64,000 nt of DNA. Source: Actinocatenispora sera. Its GTDB lineage: Bacteria > Actinomycetota > Actinomycetes > Mycobacteriales > Micromonosporaceae. Where the stretch lies: positions 3,348,001-3,412,000 of the forward strand of contig NZ_AP023354.1 of assembly GCF_018324685.1 (NCBI RefSeq), written 5' to 3'. How positions within the stretch are numbered: position 1 is the first letter of the stretch; every line of letters starts with the position of its first letter. The position numbers were made by a program, and so were the translations under genes. The notes below the pieces were generated by a model that worked only from the letters and a program-made list of their open reading frames with translations, did no database searches and was not told where the DNA came from. This document shows, piece by piece, positions 8,751 to 18,098 of the stretch.

Positions 8751-9728
8751 TTGCGCTACCTGCTGCGGCGGCTCGGGTTCTACCTGATCACGGCCTGGGC
8801 CGCCATCACGATCAACTTCCTGATCCCCCGGCTGATGCCGGGGGACCCGGTCGACCTGATGGTTGCCCGGATGAACGGCCAGATCGACCCGGACGCGATC
8901 GAGTCGATGAAGAAGTCGTTCGGGCTGACCGGCGGCTCGATCTGGTCCCAGTACTGGGACTACCTGGGCAACCTGCTGCACGGTGAGCTGGGCCGGTCGA
9001 TCACGTTCTACCCGACCCACGTGTCGTCGGTGATCGGCGGCGCGCTGCCGTGGACGATCGGGCTGGTCGGCATCGCCACCATCATCAGCTACCTGATCGG
9101 CACGTCGCTCGGCGTCGTCGCCGCCTGGCGTCGCGGTACCTGGCTCGACTCGATCCTGCCGACGACCACGTTCCTGCAGGCGGTGCCGTACTTCTGGGTG
9201 GCGCTGGCGCTGGTCATGGTGTTCGGCGTGTCGCTGTCCTGGCTGCCGGTCTCCGGTGCGTACTCGCTGGACGTCACGACCGGGTTCAACGGCCCGTTCG
9301 TCGCCAGCGTGCTGTACCACGCGATCCTGCCGGCGATCACCATCGTGGTGGCGTCGATCGCCGACCGGGTGATGGGCATGCGCAACGTCATGGTGACCAC
9401 GCTCGGCGAGGACTACGTGACGATGGCCGAGGCCAAGGGTTTGACCAGCCGCCGGGTGATGTGGCGGTACGCGGCGCGCAACGCGGTCCTGCCGAACATC
9501 ACCAGCTTCAGCCTCTCGCTCGGGTTCGTGGTCGGCGGCTCGGTGCTGACCGAGATCGTCTTCTCCTACCCGGGGATCGGTTCGGTGCTGCTCAAGGCCG
9601 TGGAGAACGAGGACTTCCCGTTGATGCAGGGCATCTTCCTGATCATCTCGCTGGCCGTACTGGCGGCGAACCTGCTCGCCGACATCGCCTACGTGGCGCT
9701 CGACCCGCGTACCCGGCAGGAGGCGTGA
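8751..9728 (+). CDS. Oligopeptide-type ABC importer permease 1 (DppB/OppB-like)
   Basis: A 325-residue inner-membrane permease with six predicted helices. It starts at TTG 8751, 7 nt after the binding-protein gene. The N-terminus LLRRLGFYLITAWAAIT and the loop PRLMPGDPVDLMVARM are the DppB signatures. The EAA coupling loop reads TMAEAKGLTSRRVMWRYAAR (about residues 224-243), with the conserved EAxxxGLTxxxxxxxYxxRN pattern followed by NAVLPN. It overlaps the next permease gene by 1 nt (TGATG). It forms the heterodimeric channel with the 9728 product. Confidence 0.93.
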   Translation: MRYLLRRLGFYLITAWAAITINFLIPRLMPGDPVDLMVARMNGQIDPDAIESMKKSFGLTGGSIWSQYWDYLGNLLHGELGRSITFYPTHVSSVIGGALPWTIGLVGIATIISYLIGTSLGVVAAWRRGTWLDSILPTTTFLQAVPYFWVALALVMVFGVSLSWLPVSGAYSLDVTTGFNGPFVASVLYHAILPAITIVVASIADRVMGMRNVMVTTLGEDYVTMAEAKGLTSRRVMWRYAARNAVLPNITSFSLSLGFVVGGSVLTEIVFSYPGIGSVLLKAVENEDFPLMQGIFLIISLAVLAANLLADIAYVALDPRTRQEA

Positions 9729-10600
9729 TGAGGGGCATCCTGCGATCCCCGAAGATCGTCGCCGGGCTGCTGATCCTCGCGTTCTTCGTCGTGCTCGCGG
9801 TGCTCGGGCCGCTGCTGGTCGGCGCCGACCCGACGAAGACCAGTGGCGCCGGCCTGGCCGGCCCGTCCGCCGCGCACTGGCTCGGTACCACCCAGAGCGG
9901 CCAGGACGTGCTCGCCCAGGTGGTGTACGGCGCGCGCATCTCGATGGGTGTCGGCGTGCTGTCCGCGCTCATCGCCACCGCGCTGTCCATCGTGGTCGGC
10001 CTGGTCGGCGGGTACGTCGGCGGCGTGGTGGACGAGGTGCTGTCGCTGATCACCAACATCTTCCTGGTCCTGCCGGCGCTGCCGCTGGTGATCGTGCTCG
10101 CCGGCTACCTGCCCAGCCGCGGTGTCATGTCGGTGGCCGCGGTGATCGCGGTGACCGGCTGGGCCTGGGGCGCCCGGGTGCTGCGGGCGCAGACGCTGAC
10201 GCTGCGCGGCCGGGACTACGTGCAGGCGGCCAAGGCCGGTGGCGAACGCGCCTGGCGGATCGTGTTCGCCGAGATCCTGCCGGTGGAGTTCCCGGTCATC
10301 GCGACGAGCTTCCTCGCCACCGTGCTGGCCGCGATCCTGGCCGAGGCCGGCCTGTCGTTCCTCGGCCTGGCGAACCTGTCCACGGTCAGCTGGGGCACCA
10401 TGCTCTACTTCGCGCAGAACAACCAGGCGCTGCTGGTCGGTGCGTGGTGGTGGTTCATCCCGCCGGGCCTGTGCATCGCGCTGATCGGCGCCGGGCTGGG
10501 TCTGCTCAACTTCGGCATCGACGAGATCGCCAACCCGCGGCTGCGTACCGTCCTGCCCAAGCGCGCCCGGCGCGCCCGCCGCGCGGAGGTGACCTCATGA
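9728..10600 (+). CDS. Oligopeptide-type ABC importer permease 2 (DppC/OppC-like)
   Basis: A 290-residue permease; the ATG at 9728 overlaps the stop of the upstream gene. It has the DppC-type N-terminal transmembrane segment, the [20 protein letters not shown] motif at about residues 56-75 and five further helices. The EAA loop is [20 protein letters not shown], close to consensus. The C-terminus is basic (RPRARRARR-like) and overlaps the first ATPase gene by 4 nt (ATGA). With the 8751 product it should form the transmembrane pathway of the importer. Confidence 0.93.
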   Translation: MRGILRSPKIVAGLLILAFFVVLAVLGPLLVGADPTKTSGAGLAGPSAAHWLGTTQSGQDVLAQVVYGARISMGVGVLSALIATALSIVVGLVGGYVGGVVDEVLSLITNIFLVLPALPLVIVLAGYLPSRGVMSVAAVIAVTGWAWGARVLRAQTLTLRGRDYVQAAKAGGERAWRIVFAEILPVEFPVIATSFLATVLAAILAEAGLSFLGLANLSTVSWGTMLYFAQNNQALLVGAWWWFIPPGLCIALIGAGLGLLNFGIDEIANPRLRTVLPKRARRARRAEVTS

Positions 10601-11676
10601 CCGAACCGTCGGCGAGCGGTGCGAAGACCACGCTGGCACCGGCCGAGCCGGTGCTGTCGATGCGCGGGCTGTCGGTCGACTACCTGACCGGCACCACGCC
10701 GGTGCACGCGGTCGACGACGTCACACTGGAACTGCACCGGGGCGAGATCCTGGGCCTGGCCGGCGAGTCCGGCTCCGGCAAGTCGACGCTGGCCAACGCG
10801 GTGGCGCGGCTGCTCAAGCCGCCGGCGCTGGTGACCGCGGGCGAGGTGCTGTACCACCCGGCCGGCGGTGCCGAGCCGGTGGACGTGCTGCGGATGAACG
10901 CCAAGACGCTGCGCAAGTTCCGCTGGCGCGAGTTGTCCGTGGTGTTCCAGTCGGCGATGAACTCGCTGAACCCGGTGTCGACCGTCGGCGCGCAGATCGA
11001 CGACACGCTGCGGGCGCACGACACGACGCTGACCGCCCCGCAGCGGCAGGAGCGCGCGGTGGAGCTGCTGCGCCGGGTCGGCATCTCCGCCGACCGGGTG
11101 AAGAGCTACCCGCACGAGCTGTCCGGCGGGATGCGGCAGCGCGCCGCGATCGCGATCGCGCTGGCGCTCAACCCCGAGATCATCATCATGGACGAGCCGA
11201 CCACCGCGCTGGACGTGGTGGTGCAGCGCGACATCCTGCGGGAGATCTCGGCGCTGCGCCGCGAGTACGGGTTCGCCGTCGTGTTCATCACCCACGACCT
11301 GTCGCTGCTGCTGTCGATGGCCGACCGGATCGCCGTGATGTACGCGGGGCAGCTGGTCGAGGTGGGCGCCGCGCGCGACGTGCACGACGCGCCGAGTCAC
11401 CCGTACACGCACGGGCTGCTGCACTCGTTCCCGAAGCTGCGCGGGCCGCGCGAGGAACTGCTCGGCATCCCCGGTACGCCACCGGATCTGCGCGACCTGC
11501 CGCCGGGCTGCCCGTTCCACCCGCGTTGCCGGTTCGCCGTCGACGCCTGCGCCGAGCTGACGCCGGCGCTGCTGGAAGCCCACAGTGGACAGTACGCGGC
11601 CTGCCTGGCGCACGATCCGGCGTCCTACGGCGCGCCGGTACCGACCGAGCTGAGCGGGGAGGGGAGCGGTCGATGA
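10597..11676 (+). CDS. Oligopeptide-type ABC importer ATPase 1 (DppD/OppD-like)
   Basis: A 359-residue ATPase starting at ATG 10597, which overlaps the permease stop by 4 nt and has GGAGGTGA 10 nt upstream. Walker A is GESGSGKST, the signature is [11 protein letters not shown], Walker B is [13 protein letters not shown] and the H-loop is ITHD. The C-terminal oligopeptide/dipeptide extension has the cysteine cluster [17 protein letters not shown] characteristic of OppD/DppD proteins, three of whose cysteines bind an Fe-S cluster in a few studied homologues. It pairs with the 11673 product. Confidence 0.93.
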   Translation: MTEPSASGAKTTLAPAEPVLSMRGLSVDYLTGTTPVHAVDDVTLELHRGEILGLAGESGSGKSTLANAVARLLKPPALVTAGEVLYHPAGGAEPVDVLRMNAKTLRKFRWRELSVVFQSAMNSLNPVSTVGAQIDDTLRAHDTTLTAPQRQERAVELLRRVGISADRVKSYPHELSGGMRQRAAIAIALALNPEIIIMDEPTTALDVVVQRDILREISALRREYGFAVVFITHDLSLLLSMADRIAVMYAGQLVEVGAARDVHDAPSHPYTHGLLHSFPKLRGPREELLGIPGTPPDLRDLPPGCPFHPRCRFAVDACAELTPALLEAHSGQYAACLAHDPASYGAPVPTELSGEGSGR

Positions 11677-12674
11677 GCCAGAGCGTCCCGGGTGACGAGG
11701 TGTTGACCGCCGAGCACGTCACCAAGCACTTCACCGCCTCGCGCGGTGGCCGGCTCGGCCGGCGCCGGCCGCCGGTGCGGGCGGTGGAGGACGTCAGCCT
11801 GTCGCTGACCGCCGGCCGGATCACCGCGATGGTCGGCGAGTCCGGCTGCGGCAAGTCCACGGTGGCCCGGCTGCTGGCCCAGATCTACCCGCCCACCGCG
11901 GGCCGGATCCTGTTGCACGGCAAGCCGGTCGGCCGCAACCGCGACTACCGGCGCCAGGTGCAGATGGTGTTCCAGGACCCGTTCGCCTCGCTCAACCCGT
12001 TCCACAAGGTGCACTACCACCTCGCCCGGCCGCTGAAGCTGCACGGGCACGCGCGTACCGCCGCCGAGGTGGACGAGCAGGTCGCGGCGCTGCTGGAGCG
12101 GGTCAGCCTGACCCCGGTCGACCAGTTCATGCACAAGCTGCCGCACGAGCTGTCCGGCGGCCAGCGGCAGCGGGTGGCGATCGCGCGGGCCCTCGCGGTA
12201 CGGCCGGTCGCGCTGATCGCCGACGAGCCGGTGTCGATGCTGGACGTGTCGATCCGGCTCGGCGTGCTGCGGTTGCTGGAACAGCTCGCCCGGGAGGAGA
12301 ACCTGGCGCTGCTCTACATCACCCACGACATCGCCAGCGCGCGCTACTTCGCCGACGACATCCTGGTGATGTACGCCGGGCAGCTGATCGAGCAGGGGCC
12401 GGCGGAGCAGGTGACCGACGACCCGGCGCACCCCTACACCAGGCTGCTGCTGTCCGCGGCGCCCGACCCGGACCGGCTCGAGGAGCCGACCGACGAGACG
12501 ACCGACCACGGCGAGCCGCCGAGCCTGATCAGCCCGCCGTCCGGCTGCCGGTTCCACCCGCGCTGCCCGGTGGCGATGCCGGAATGCTCGACGACCGTAC
12601 CGACCCGGGCACAGGTCGCCGACGCGCACTGGACCAACTGCCACCTCTACGACCAGGCACCCATCGACGCCTGA
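11673..12674 (+). CDS. Oligopeptide-type ABC importer ATPase 2 (DppF/OppF-like)
   Basis: A 333-residue ATPase, last gene of the importer operon, with an ATGA overlap to ATPase 1. Walker A is GESGCGKST, the Q-loop is [12 protein letters not shown], the signature is [11 protein letters not shown], Walker B is [13 protein letters not shown] and the switch is ITHD. The C-terminal extension again has the [16 protein letters not shown] cysteine cluster. Walker B has ADEPVSMLD rather than DEPTSALD, seen in many DppF homologues. Transcription probably ends before the convergent Eis-like gene, but the 123-nt gap shows no strong terminator. Confidence 0.93.
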   Translation: MSQSVPGDEVLTAEHVTKHFTASRGGRLGRRRPPVRAVEDVSLSLTAGRITAMVGESGCGKSTVARLLAQIYPPTAGRILLHGKPVGRNRDYRRQVQMVFQDPFASLNPFHKVHYHLARPLKLHGHARTAAEVDEQVAALLERVSLTPVDQFMHKLPHELSGGQRQRVAIARALAVRPVALIADEPVSMLDVSIRLGVLRLLEQLAREENLALLYITHDIASARYFADDILVMYAGQLIEQGPAEQVTDDPAHPYTRLLLSAAPDPDRLEEPTDETTDHGEPPSLISPPSGCRFHPRCPVAMPECSTTVPTRAQVADAHWTNCHLYDQAPIDA

Positions 12675-12797
12675 TCGCCACGCCGTCCCCGCAGGCCCGC
12701 CGCGTCGTTCGCCGGAAGCTGGCGACGCTCCCCGAGACAGCAGCGCTTTGTCCTGGCTGGTGCTATTACAGGCGCTATGACCTGCTTCGAGCGTATA

Positions 12798-13979
12798 TCA
12801 GAAGTGGGCGACCAGGTGGCTGGTGGTGGGCGGGAAGAGCGAGCGCAGGCTGGCGGCGGCCGGCTCGTCGAGCGTGCCGAAGCCGCGCAGCGGCAGCTCG
12901 GCGGGATCCAGCGCGCCGTACACCAGCGCCGCCAGGCCGGGCCCGGTCAGCTCGGCACTCGGCGTACCGCCGGGGGTGACCGACAGCGTGCCGCCGCCGG
13001 ACAGCGAGTAGACGCCGCCGATCAGCGGGTCGTCCACCCGTACCGTGATCTCGCCCGGACCCGCGTCGATGCCAGCGAGCCCGTCGACCGACAGGATCCG
13101 GGCCATCGGCGCCGCGTCGGTCATCGGCGCGACCTTCGCCTCGACCATCAGGTCGGCGTCCGCGGTCCAGGTCTCCGGGGTCTCGCCGGGCGGCAGCCGC
13201 AGCACCGCGCTGGCCACCTGGTCGGTGTGCCGCGCCACCCAGCCCAGCAGCAGCGACCTGGTGACCGGGTCGCGGTAGAGGAACCGGCGCGCGTCCAGAT
13301 CCCCGCCGTGCTCGGTGATGGAGTACCGCAGGTAGCCGGTCATCCGGCCATCCACCCGGGCGATCGCCGCCCACGACGGCGTCTGGTTGGCGAGCAGCTC
13401 GCCGTCCGGATCGTCGTACACCGCCATGCCCGGCATCTGGGCGGCCAGCTCGGTCTCGAACCGCTGGATGTCGCCGGCCACCTCGACGTGCCGGTGCAGC
13501 GTCACCTCGCCCGGCAGGTCCAGGCGCAGCAGCGGCAGCAGGGCGGCCGGCGCGATCCGAACCCGGCGCTCCTGCGCCAGCCCGGCATAGCCGAACCGCT
13601 CGTAGAACGACGGCCGGAACGGGTACAGCGTGCTGACCACCTGGCCCTGCGCGCGCATGTCGGCCAGCACCGCGGTCAGCAGCTGCCGGGCCCGGCCGCC
13701 CCGCCGGGCCGCCGGATCGGTGGCCACGCCGCCGATCCCGCCCATCGGCAGCAGCCGGCCGCGCACGTGCTGGTGCATCCGCCACACCATTGCGGTGGCC
13801 CGCGGCGCATCGTCCTCGTACAGCACGTGGGTGCGGCTGAACCGCGCGTAGAGCTTGCCCTGGGCGAGGTTGCGCCCGGCGTCCAGCTCGGCCGGACTCG
13901 GCTGGAACGCGTACCTGGTCAGCCGCGACGAGTCGGTCGACCATTCGACAGGGTCGACCACCCGGACGGTGACCGGCAT
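12798..13979 (-). CDS. Eis-like GNAT N-acetyltransferase
   Basis: A 393-residue protein with the architecture of the mycobacterial Eis family: an N-terminal GNAT domain, a second degenerate GNAT fold and a C-terminal sterol-carrier-like domain. The acetyl-CoA pyrophosphate loop is ATDPAARRGGRARQLLTA (about residues 82-99), and FYERFGYAGLAQERR marks the end of the first domain. The last 100 residues resemble the SCP2-like tail ending with a carboxylate (SHLVAHF); Eis uses its C-terminal carboxyl group in catalysis. The ATG overlaps the stop of the DUF3043 gene (ATGA), so the two are cotranscribed. Eis acetylates aminoglycosides and other amines; the substrate here is unknown. Confidence 0.85.
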   Translation of the reverse strand: MPVTVRVVDPVEWSTDSSRLTRYAFQPSPAELDAGRNLAQGKLYARFSRTHVLYEDDAPRATAMVWRMHQHVRGRLLPMGGIGGVATDPAARRGGRARQLLTAVLADMRAQGQVVSTLYPFRPSFYERFGYAGLAQERRVRIAPAALLPLLRLDLPGEVTLHRHVEVAGDIQRFETELAAQMPGMAVYDDPDGELLANQTPSWAAIARVDGRMTGYLRYSITEHGGDLDARRFLYRDPVTRSLLLGWVARHTDQVASAVLRLPPGETPETWTADADLMVEAKVAPMTDAAPMARILSVDGLAGIDAGPGEITVRVDDPLIGGVYSLSGGGTLSVTPGGTPSAELTGPGLAALVYGALDPAELPLRGFGTLDEPAAASLRSLFPPTTSHLVAHF

Positions 13980-14611
13980 CAGAGCGGTTCGCCGATCTTG
14001 ACCTGGGGGGAGGGCAGCCGCAGCTTGCGGAAGGTGATCGAGCGCATCACGACATACATGTACATGCTGCCCCAGCGCACCGCGGCCTTCGGCATCTTCG
14101 CCTTCATGGCCTTGCGCACCTTGCGGCACAGCAGCACCGAGTCGAGCACGAACAGGAACGCCAGCGCGAACCACAGCACCTGGGCGACGGTGCGCACCAG
14201 CGGCGGCATGCTCTGCGACGTGCCGATCAGGATCACCAGCGCCGCGATCAGGAAGTAGCTGCCGATGTTGCGGCGCGAGTCGACCACCTTGCGGGCCAGC
14301 GCCTTCTCCGGCCCGCGGTCCCGGGCCGGCAGGTAGCGATCGTCGCCGGCGGCCATCTTCTGCCGGGCCTCGGCGCGCTCCGCCCGCTGCCGGTCGCGCA
14401 GCCGGCGGGCCGCCTCCTTGCGATCGGCGGGCGGTGCCTCCTTCGCCCGCTTCTGCGCTTCGCTGCGCTTCGGGGTCGCCTTGCCCTTCTTCTCCGTGTA
14501 CGCCCGGGGTCGGGTCGCCGCCTCGTCGGCCTCGGTGGCCTCGGCGGGCTCGGCGGGCTCGGTGTCGACGGTCTCGGCCGCGTCCGCGCGGCGCTTGAAC
14601 AGGGAGGGCAC
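13979..14611 (-). CDS. DUF3043 family membrane protein
   Basis: About 210 residues from the GTG at 14611 (PSLFKRR N-terminus, typical of the family); an in-frame ATG at 14752 would run through the upstream repeat region and is unlikely. The first 100 residues are charged and low-complexity: acidic Ala/Glu, then Lys/Arg-rich with RDRQRAERAEARQ. Two hydrophobic helices follow (about 122-140 and 150-170), then a conserved basic C-terminus with KVRKAMKAKMPKAAVRWGSM. DUF3043 proteins are widespread in actinobacteria and have no established function. It is cotranscribed with the Eis-like gene through a 4-nt overlap. Confidence 0.8.
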   Translation of the reverse strand: MPSLFKRRADAAETVDTEPAEPAEATEADEAATRPRAYTEKKGKATPKRSEAQKRAKEAPPADRKEAARRLRDRQRAERAEARQKMAAGDDRYLPARDRGPEKALARKVVDSRRNIGSYFLIAALVILIGTSQSMPPLVRTVAQVLWFALAFLFVLDSVLLCRKVRKAMKAKMPKAAVRWGSMYMYVVMRSITFRKLRLPSPQVKIGEPL

Positions 14612-14701
14612 GCACGAAGGGTAGCCGGAATCACCATGCGGGTTCCACCGGCCCGCCCCGCATCGCCCCTTCCCCCGCCGCTCCTGCCCCCCGCCGCGCC
14701 A

Positions 14702-14781
14702 GTTGATCAAGCCCCCGTTGAGTTGATCAAGGGAATCCGCACCATCGTTCATGCACGATGTGAACGCATCCCTTGATCAAC
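14702..14781. repeat. TTGATCAA-containing inverted repeat (nested hairpins)
   Basis: GTTGATCAA occurs at 14702 and 14722. The second copy continues as GTTGATCAAGGGA, with its exact inverse TCCCTTGATCAAC at 14769-14781, a 13-bp stem. The 34-nt loop contains a further inverted repeat (CATCGT at 14753 region paired with ACGATG). It lies between the DUF3043 and murA genes and merges with the tandem array on the right. It could act as a transcription terminator or a structured DNA element. Confidence 0.6.
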
Positions 14782-14890
14782 GGCGCCGAGCCTTGATCAA
14801 CGGCGCCGGTCCTTGATCGACGGCGCCGGGCCTTGATCGACGGCGCCGAGCCTTGATCGGCGGTGTGGGGCCTTGATCAGCGGGCGGCTT
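14771..14890. repeat. Six-unit 20-bp tandem repeat (CCTTGATCRACGGCGCCGRG)
   Basis: Six consecutive units of exactly 20 bp start at 14771, 14791, 14811, 14831, 14851 and 14871. The first four are nearly identical; the fifth diverges after TTGATCGGCGG and the sixth overlaps the murA stop codon at 14877. Each early unit carries two palindromes, TTGATCAA or TTGATCGA and GGCGCC. It is not a CRISPR array: there are no spacers. Function unknown. Confidence 0.85.
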
Positions 14891-16304
14891 CGAGGGGGCC
14901 GCCGGCGAGCCGCAGGCCGGCCCGTTCGTACGCCGGGCCGTCCACGGTGGCACCGAGCGCGGCGAGCTTCGCGCCGAAGTCCTCGTACCCGCGGTCGATC
15001 AGGTGCACGCCGAACACGCGGGAACTGCCCTCGGCGGCCAGCGCGGCGATGAAGTGGCTGAAGCCGCCGCGCAGGTCCGGGATCACCAGGTCGTTGCCCT
15101 GCAGCTTGCTGGGACCGGAGATCACCGCCGAGTGCCGGTACCCACCGTGCCCGAACCGGCACGGCGTGGCGCCCAGGCAGGCCGAGTACACCTGGATCGT
15201 CGCGCCCATGGTGACCAGCGCGTCGGTGAACCCGAGCCGGTTCTCGTACACCGTCTCGTGCACGATCGACAGCCCGCGGGCCTGGGTCAGCGCCACCACC
15301 AGCGGCTGCTGCCAGTCGGTCATGAAGCCGGGGTGCACGTCGGTCTCCAGCGCCACCGCGCCCAGATCGCCGCCCGGGTGCCAGAACCGGATGCCGCCGT
15401 CCACGGGGTCGTCGTCCACCTCGAACTCGCCGCCGACCGCCCGGTACACGTTGAGGAACGTCATCAGGTCGGCCTGCCGGGCGCCGCGGACCAGCACATC
15501 GCCCCGGGTGGCCAGGGCCGCGCAGGCCCAGCTCGCCGCCTCCAGCCGGTCCGGCAGGGGCCGGTGCGAGTAGCCGCGCAGCGCCGGTACGCCCTCGATC
15601 CGCAGCAGCCGGTCGGTGTGCGCGGTGATCAGCGCACCCATCTTCTGCAGCAGCGCGATCAGGTCGGTGATCTCCGGCTCCACCGCGGCGTTGTGCAGTT
15701 CGGTGATGCCGTCGGCCAGTACCGCGGCCAGCAGTACCTGCTCGGTCGCGCCGACGCTGGGGTACGGCAGGGCCAGCGTGGTGCCGTGCAGCCCGTCCGG
15801 TGCGGTGAGCACCAGGCCGTCGGCCGTCTTGTCGACCACCGCGCCCATCTCGCGCAGCGCGTCGAGGTGGAAGTCGATCGGCCGGCCGCCGATCCGGCAG
15901 CCGCCGAGATCCGGAATGAACGCCCGCCCGAGCCGGTGCAGCAGCGGTCCGCAGAACAGGATCGGGATCCGGCTCGCGCCGGCGTGCACGTTCAGCTCCT
16001 CGACGTCCGCGGTCTCCACGTTCGCGGGATCCAGCACCAGCCGGCCGTCGCCGAGCGGCTCCACCCGCACCCCGTGCAGCCGGAGCAGCCCGGTCACCAC
16101 CTCGACGTCGCGGATCGCCGGTACGTCGTACAACGTGCTCGGCGTGCTGCCGAGCAGGGCCGCCACCATCGCCTTGGACACCAGGTTCTTCGCCCCGCGT
16201 ACCCGGATCTCGCCGCACAGCGGCGTGCCGCCGCGAACCACGAGCATGTCGCCCGGGTCCGGGTACGAAGAGTCGAAGCTGCGAGCCGACGGTTCTGCGC
16301 TCAC
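14877..16304 (-). CDS. murA: UDP-N-acetylglucosamine 1-carboxyvinyltransferase (MurA)
   Basis: A 475-residue cytoplasmic enzyme that adds enolpyruvate from PEP to UDP-GlcNAc, the first committed step of peptidoglycan synthesis. It starts at GTG 16304 behind GGGGGAGG; the 93 residues encoded further upstream are not family-like. Key residues are Lys39 in GAKN, the SRIPILF segment around 111, and the catalytic cysteine near 136 in GGCRIGGRP, so it should be fosfomycin-sensitive, unlike mycobacterial MurA, which has Asp there. The C-terminal DLRGGFSHF-IAALAAEG and IDRGYEDF segments are conserved. The sequence is somewhat divergent from textbook MurA (for example DLRGGFS), so a second, paralogous MurA is possible. 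Confidence 0.9.
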   Translation of the reverse strand: MSAEPSARSFDSSYPDPGDMLVVRGGTPLCGEIRVRGAKNLVSKAMVAALLGSTPSTLYDVPAIRDVEVVTGLLRLHGVRVEPLGDGRLVLDPANVETADVEELNVHAGASRIPILFCGPLLHRLGRAFIPDLGGCRIGGRPIDFHLDALREMGAVVDKTADGLVLTAPDGLHGTTLALPYPSVGATEQVLLAAVLADGITELHNAAVEPEITDLIALLQKMGALITAHTDRLLRIEGVPALRGYSHRPLPDRLEAASWACAALATRGDVLVRGARQADLMTFLNVYRAVGGEFEVDDDPVDGGIRFWHPGGDLGAVALETDVHPGFMTDWQQPLVVALTQARGLSIVHETVYENRLGFTDALVTMGATIQVYSACLGATPCRFGHGGYRHSAVISGPSKLQGNDLVIPDLRGGFSHFIAALAAEGSSRVFGVHLIDRGYEDFGAKLAALGATVDGPAYERAGLRLAGGPLEAAR

Positions 16305-16796
16305 GGCGTACCTCCCCCTGATTCCGCCGCGGACCACGGTCGCTGCGCGAACCGCCCCCCGACGGCCGACCGCGACACTATCCGCTCGGTTACCGAACGC
16401 ATCCGGAATGTCGGTGCTGCGTGACCAATCCCCCAGTTCCTCCGAACCCTGGCGGCCTCTCGCCGCCCCTGCGTGCGTCCGCGCGGAAAGCGACGCCCAC
16501 CAGCCGATGGGCGCCCGAGTCCGCCATGCCCGACACCGCGGTGGACCGGTTCTGGCCGGTCCATGATCAGCGGATAGGAGCAAACATCACTGTTTACTCT
16601 CCGCTGAACCACCGACCCCGGGCCGGCGGCTTGCCGCTCCGATCACCCGGCCGTGGTACCCAGCCGGTCCCGGTCCGTCGCCCGGCCGGTCGAGATCCGG
16701 CCGTACCGGCCCGTCGCGCCATCGCACCGCCTCGTCCCGGGGCCGAGCCGGGATCCGGCGGTACCGGCGACTCCGGGCATGCGGTTGACTGCCGCC
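16305..16796. other. Divergent intergenic region murA / glycerate kinase
   Basis: 492 bases without a supported gene; the open frames across it (for example 16301-16612 minus) are shadows. It contains one clear AT-rich palindrome (listed separately). 16658-16790 is strongly GC-rich with repeated CGGTACC/CCGGTC patches and no identifiable promoter. No ribosome site is evident before the glycerate kinase ATG. Confidence 0.5.
16564..16605. promoter_or_regulatory. AT-rich inverted repeat, candidate operator
   Basis: The core is GAGCAAACA-TCAC-TGTTTACTC (16578-16599), arms matching at 8 of 9 positions around a 4-nt centre. The flanks extend the symmetry, with AGCGGA on the left and TCCGCT on the right. 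Such an AT-rich symmetric site in GC-rich DNA suggests a dimeric regulator binding site. It is 274 nt from the murA start and 192 nt from the glycerate kinase start. Confidence 0.45.
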
Positions 16797-17912
16797 ATGC
16801 GCGTACTGATCTGCCCGGACAAGTTCGCCGGCACGCTGTCGGCCCCCGAGGCCGCCGCCGCGGTCGCGGCCGGCTGGCGCTCCGTCGGCCCGGACGACAC
16901 GCTGCTGGTCCGGCCGCTCGCCGATGGCGGCCCCGGCTTCCTCGACGTGCTCGCCGCCGCGCTGCCCGGCCGGCGCGTCCCGGTCCGTACCACCGACCCG
17001 CTCGGGCGCCCGGCCGACGGCGAGGTGTTCGTCGTCGGCGACACCGCGTACCTGGAGTCCGCCCAGGCCTGCGGCCTGCACCTGCTCGCCGCCGAGGAGC
17101 GCGACCCGAACCGCACCACCTCGTACGGGCTGGGTCTGCTGCTCGCCGCCGCGGCCGAGACCGGTGCCCGCACGATCGTGGTCGGGCTCGGCGGCTCCGC
17201 CACCAACGACGGCGGCGCCGGCATGCTCGCCGCGCTCGGCGCCGCGCCGGTCGACGACACCGGCCGAGTCCTGCCGTACGGCGGGGCCGCGCTGCTCGCC
17301 GTCGCCGGCCTGTCCGGTACGCCGCGGCTGCGCGGGGCGGCGCTGGTGGCCGCCACCGACGTGGACAACCCGCTGACGGGGTTGTCCGGCGCGTCCGCGG
17401 TGTTCGGGCCGCAGAAGGGCGCCGACCGGGCCGACGTGCTGCGCCTCGACGACGCGCTGCAGCGGTATGCCGAGGTGCTGGTACGCGACGTGCCCGGGTG
17501 CCCGCCGGAGGTGGCCGCGCTGCCCGGCGCCGGGGCCGCCGGTGGGCTCGGCGCCGCGTTGTATGCGCTCGGCGCCACCCGTACCTCCGGGGCCGGCCTG
17601 GTCCGCTCGCTGGTCGACCTGGACGCCGCGCTGGACGACTGCGACCTGGTGATCACGGGGGAGGGGTCGTTCGACTTCCAGTCGCTGCGCGGCAAGCTGC
17701 CGGCGATGGTCGCGGCCGCCGCCGCCGAGCGCGGTGTGCCCTGCGTGGTGCTCGCCGGCCGGGTCGACGTCGGCCGGCGGGAGGCCGCGGCGGCCGGCAT
17801 CGAGGCGGCGTACTCGGTGGCCGAGGAGGTGGGCAGCGTGGGGGCGGCGATGGCCGAACCCGCGGCCGGCCTGACCGCGCTGGCCGCCCGTACCGCCCGC
17901 CGGTGGCGCTGA
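16797..17912 (+). CDS. Glycerate kinase family protein
   Basis: A 371-residue kinase that phosphorylates glycerate to phosphoglycerate (GarK/GlxK family). The ATG at 16797 gives the canonical start MRVLICPDKFAGTLSAPEAA. Family hallmarks are PLADGGPGF near residue 40, VVGLGGSATNDGGAGML near 127-143, ATDVDNPL near 187, FGPQKGAD near 206 and LVITGEGSFD near 283. It lies just upstream of erpA on the same strand; Mycobacterium has the same glycerate kinase - HesB/ErpA - adenosine kinase set together (Rv2205c, Rv2204c, Rv2202c from memory). The reason for this linkage is not known. Confidence 0.9.
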   Translation: MRVLICPDKFAGTLSAPEAAAAVAAGWRSVGPDDTLLVRPLADGGPGFLDVLAAALPGRRVPVRTTDPLGRPADGEVFVVGDTAYLESAQACGLHLLAAEERDPNRTTSYGLGLLLAAAAETGARTIVVGLGGSATNDGGAGMLAALGAAPVDDTGRVLPYGGAALLAVAGLSGTPRLRGAALVAATDVDNPLTGLSGASAVFGPQKGADRADVLRLDDALQRYAEVLVRDVPGCPPEVAALPGAGAAGGLGAALYALGATRTSGAGLVRSLVDLDAALDDCDLVITGEGSFDFQSLRGKLPAMVAAAAAERGVPCVVLAGRVDVGRREAAAAGIEAAYSVAEEVGSVGAAMAEPAAGLTALAARTARRWR

Positions 17913-18098
17913 CCGACCGTCGCCTTCGTGTGGCAAATCAGGATGAACGGTACGATCCGCCGACGTGCGGGGCAGGTCACGGCCGGTCCGGTGGCGGGCG
18001 GCCGATCCTGTGCCAGTATGGGAATGCATGCCTAGGGCGCCGTTGTTCCACGCCATGAGGCAGACCAGAGATCACCAAACCGGCGCAGGGAGCACCAC

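Noticed and set aside
14771-14890. Possible CRISPR array
   Set aside because: Units are directly adjacent with no spacers and there are no cas genes.
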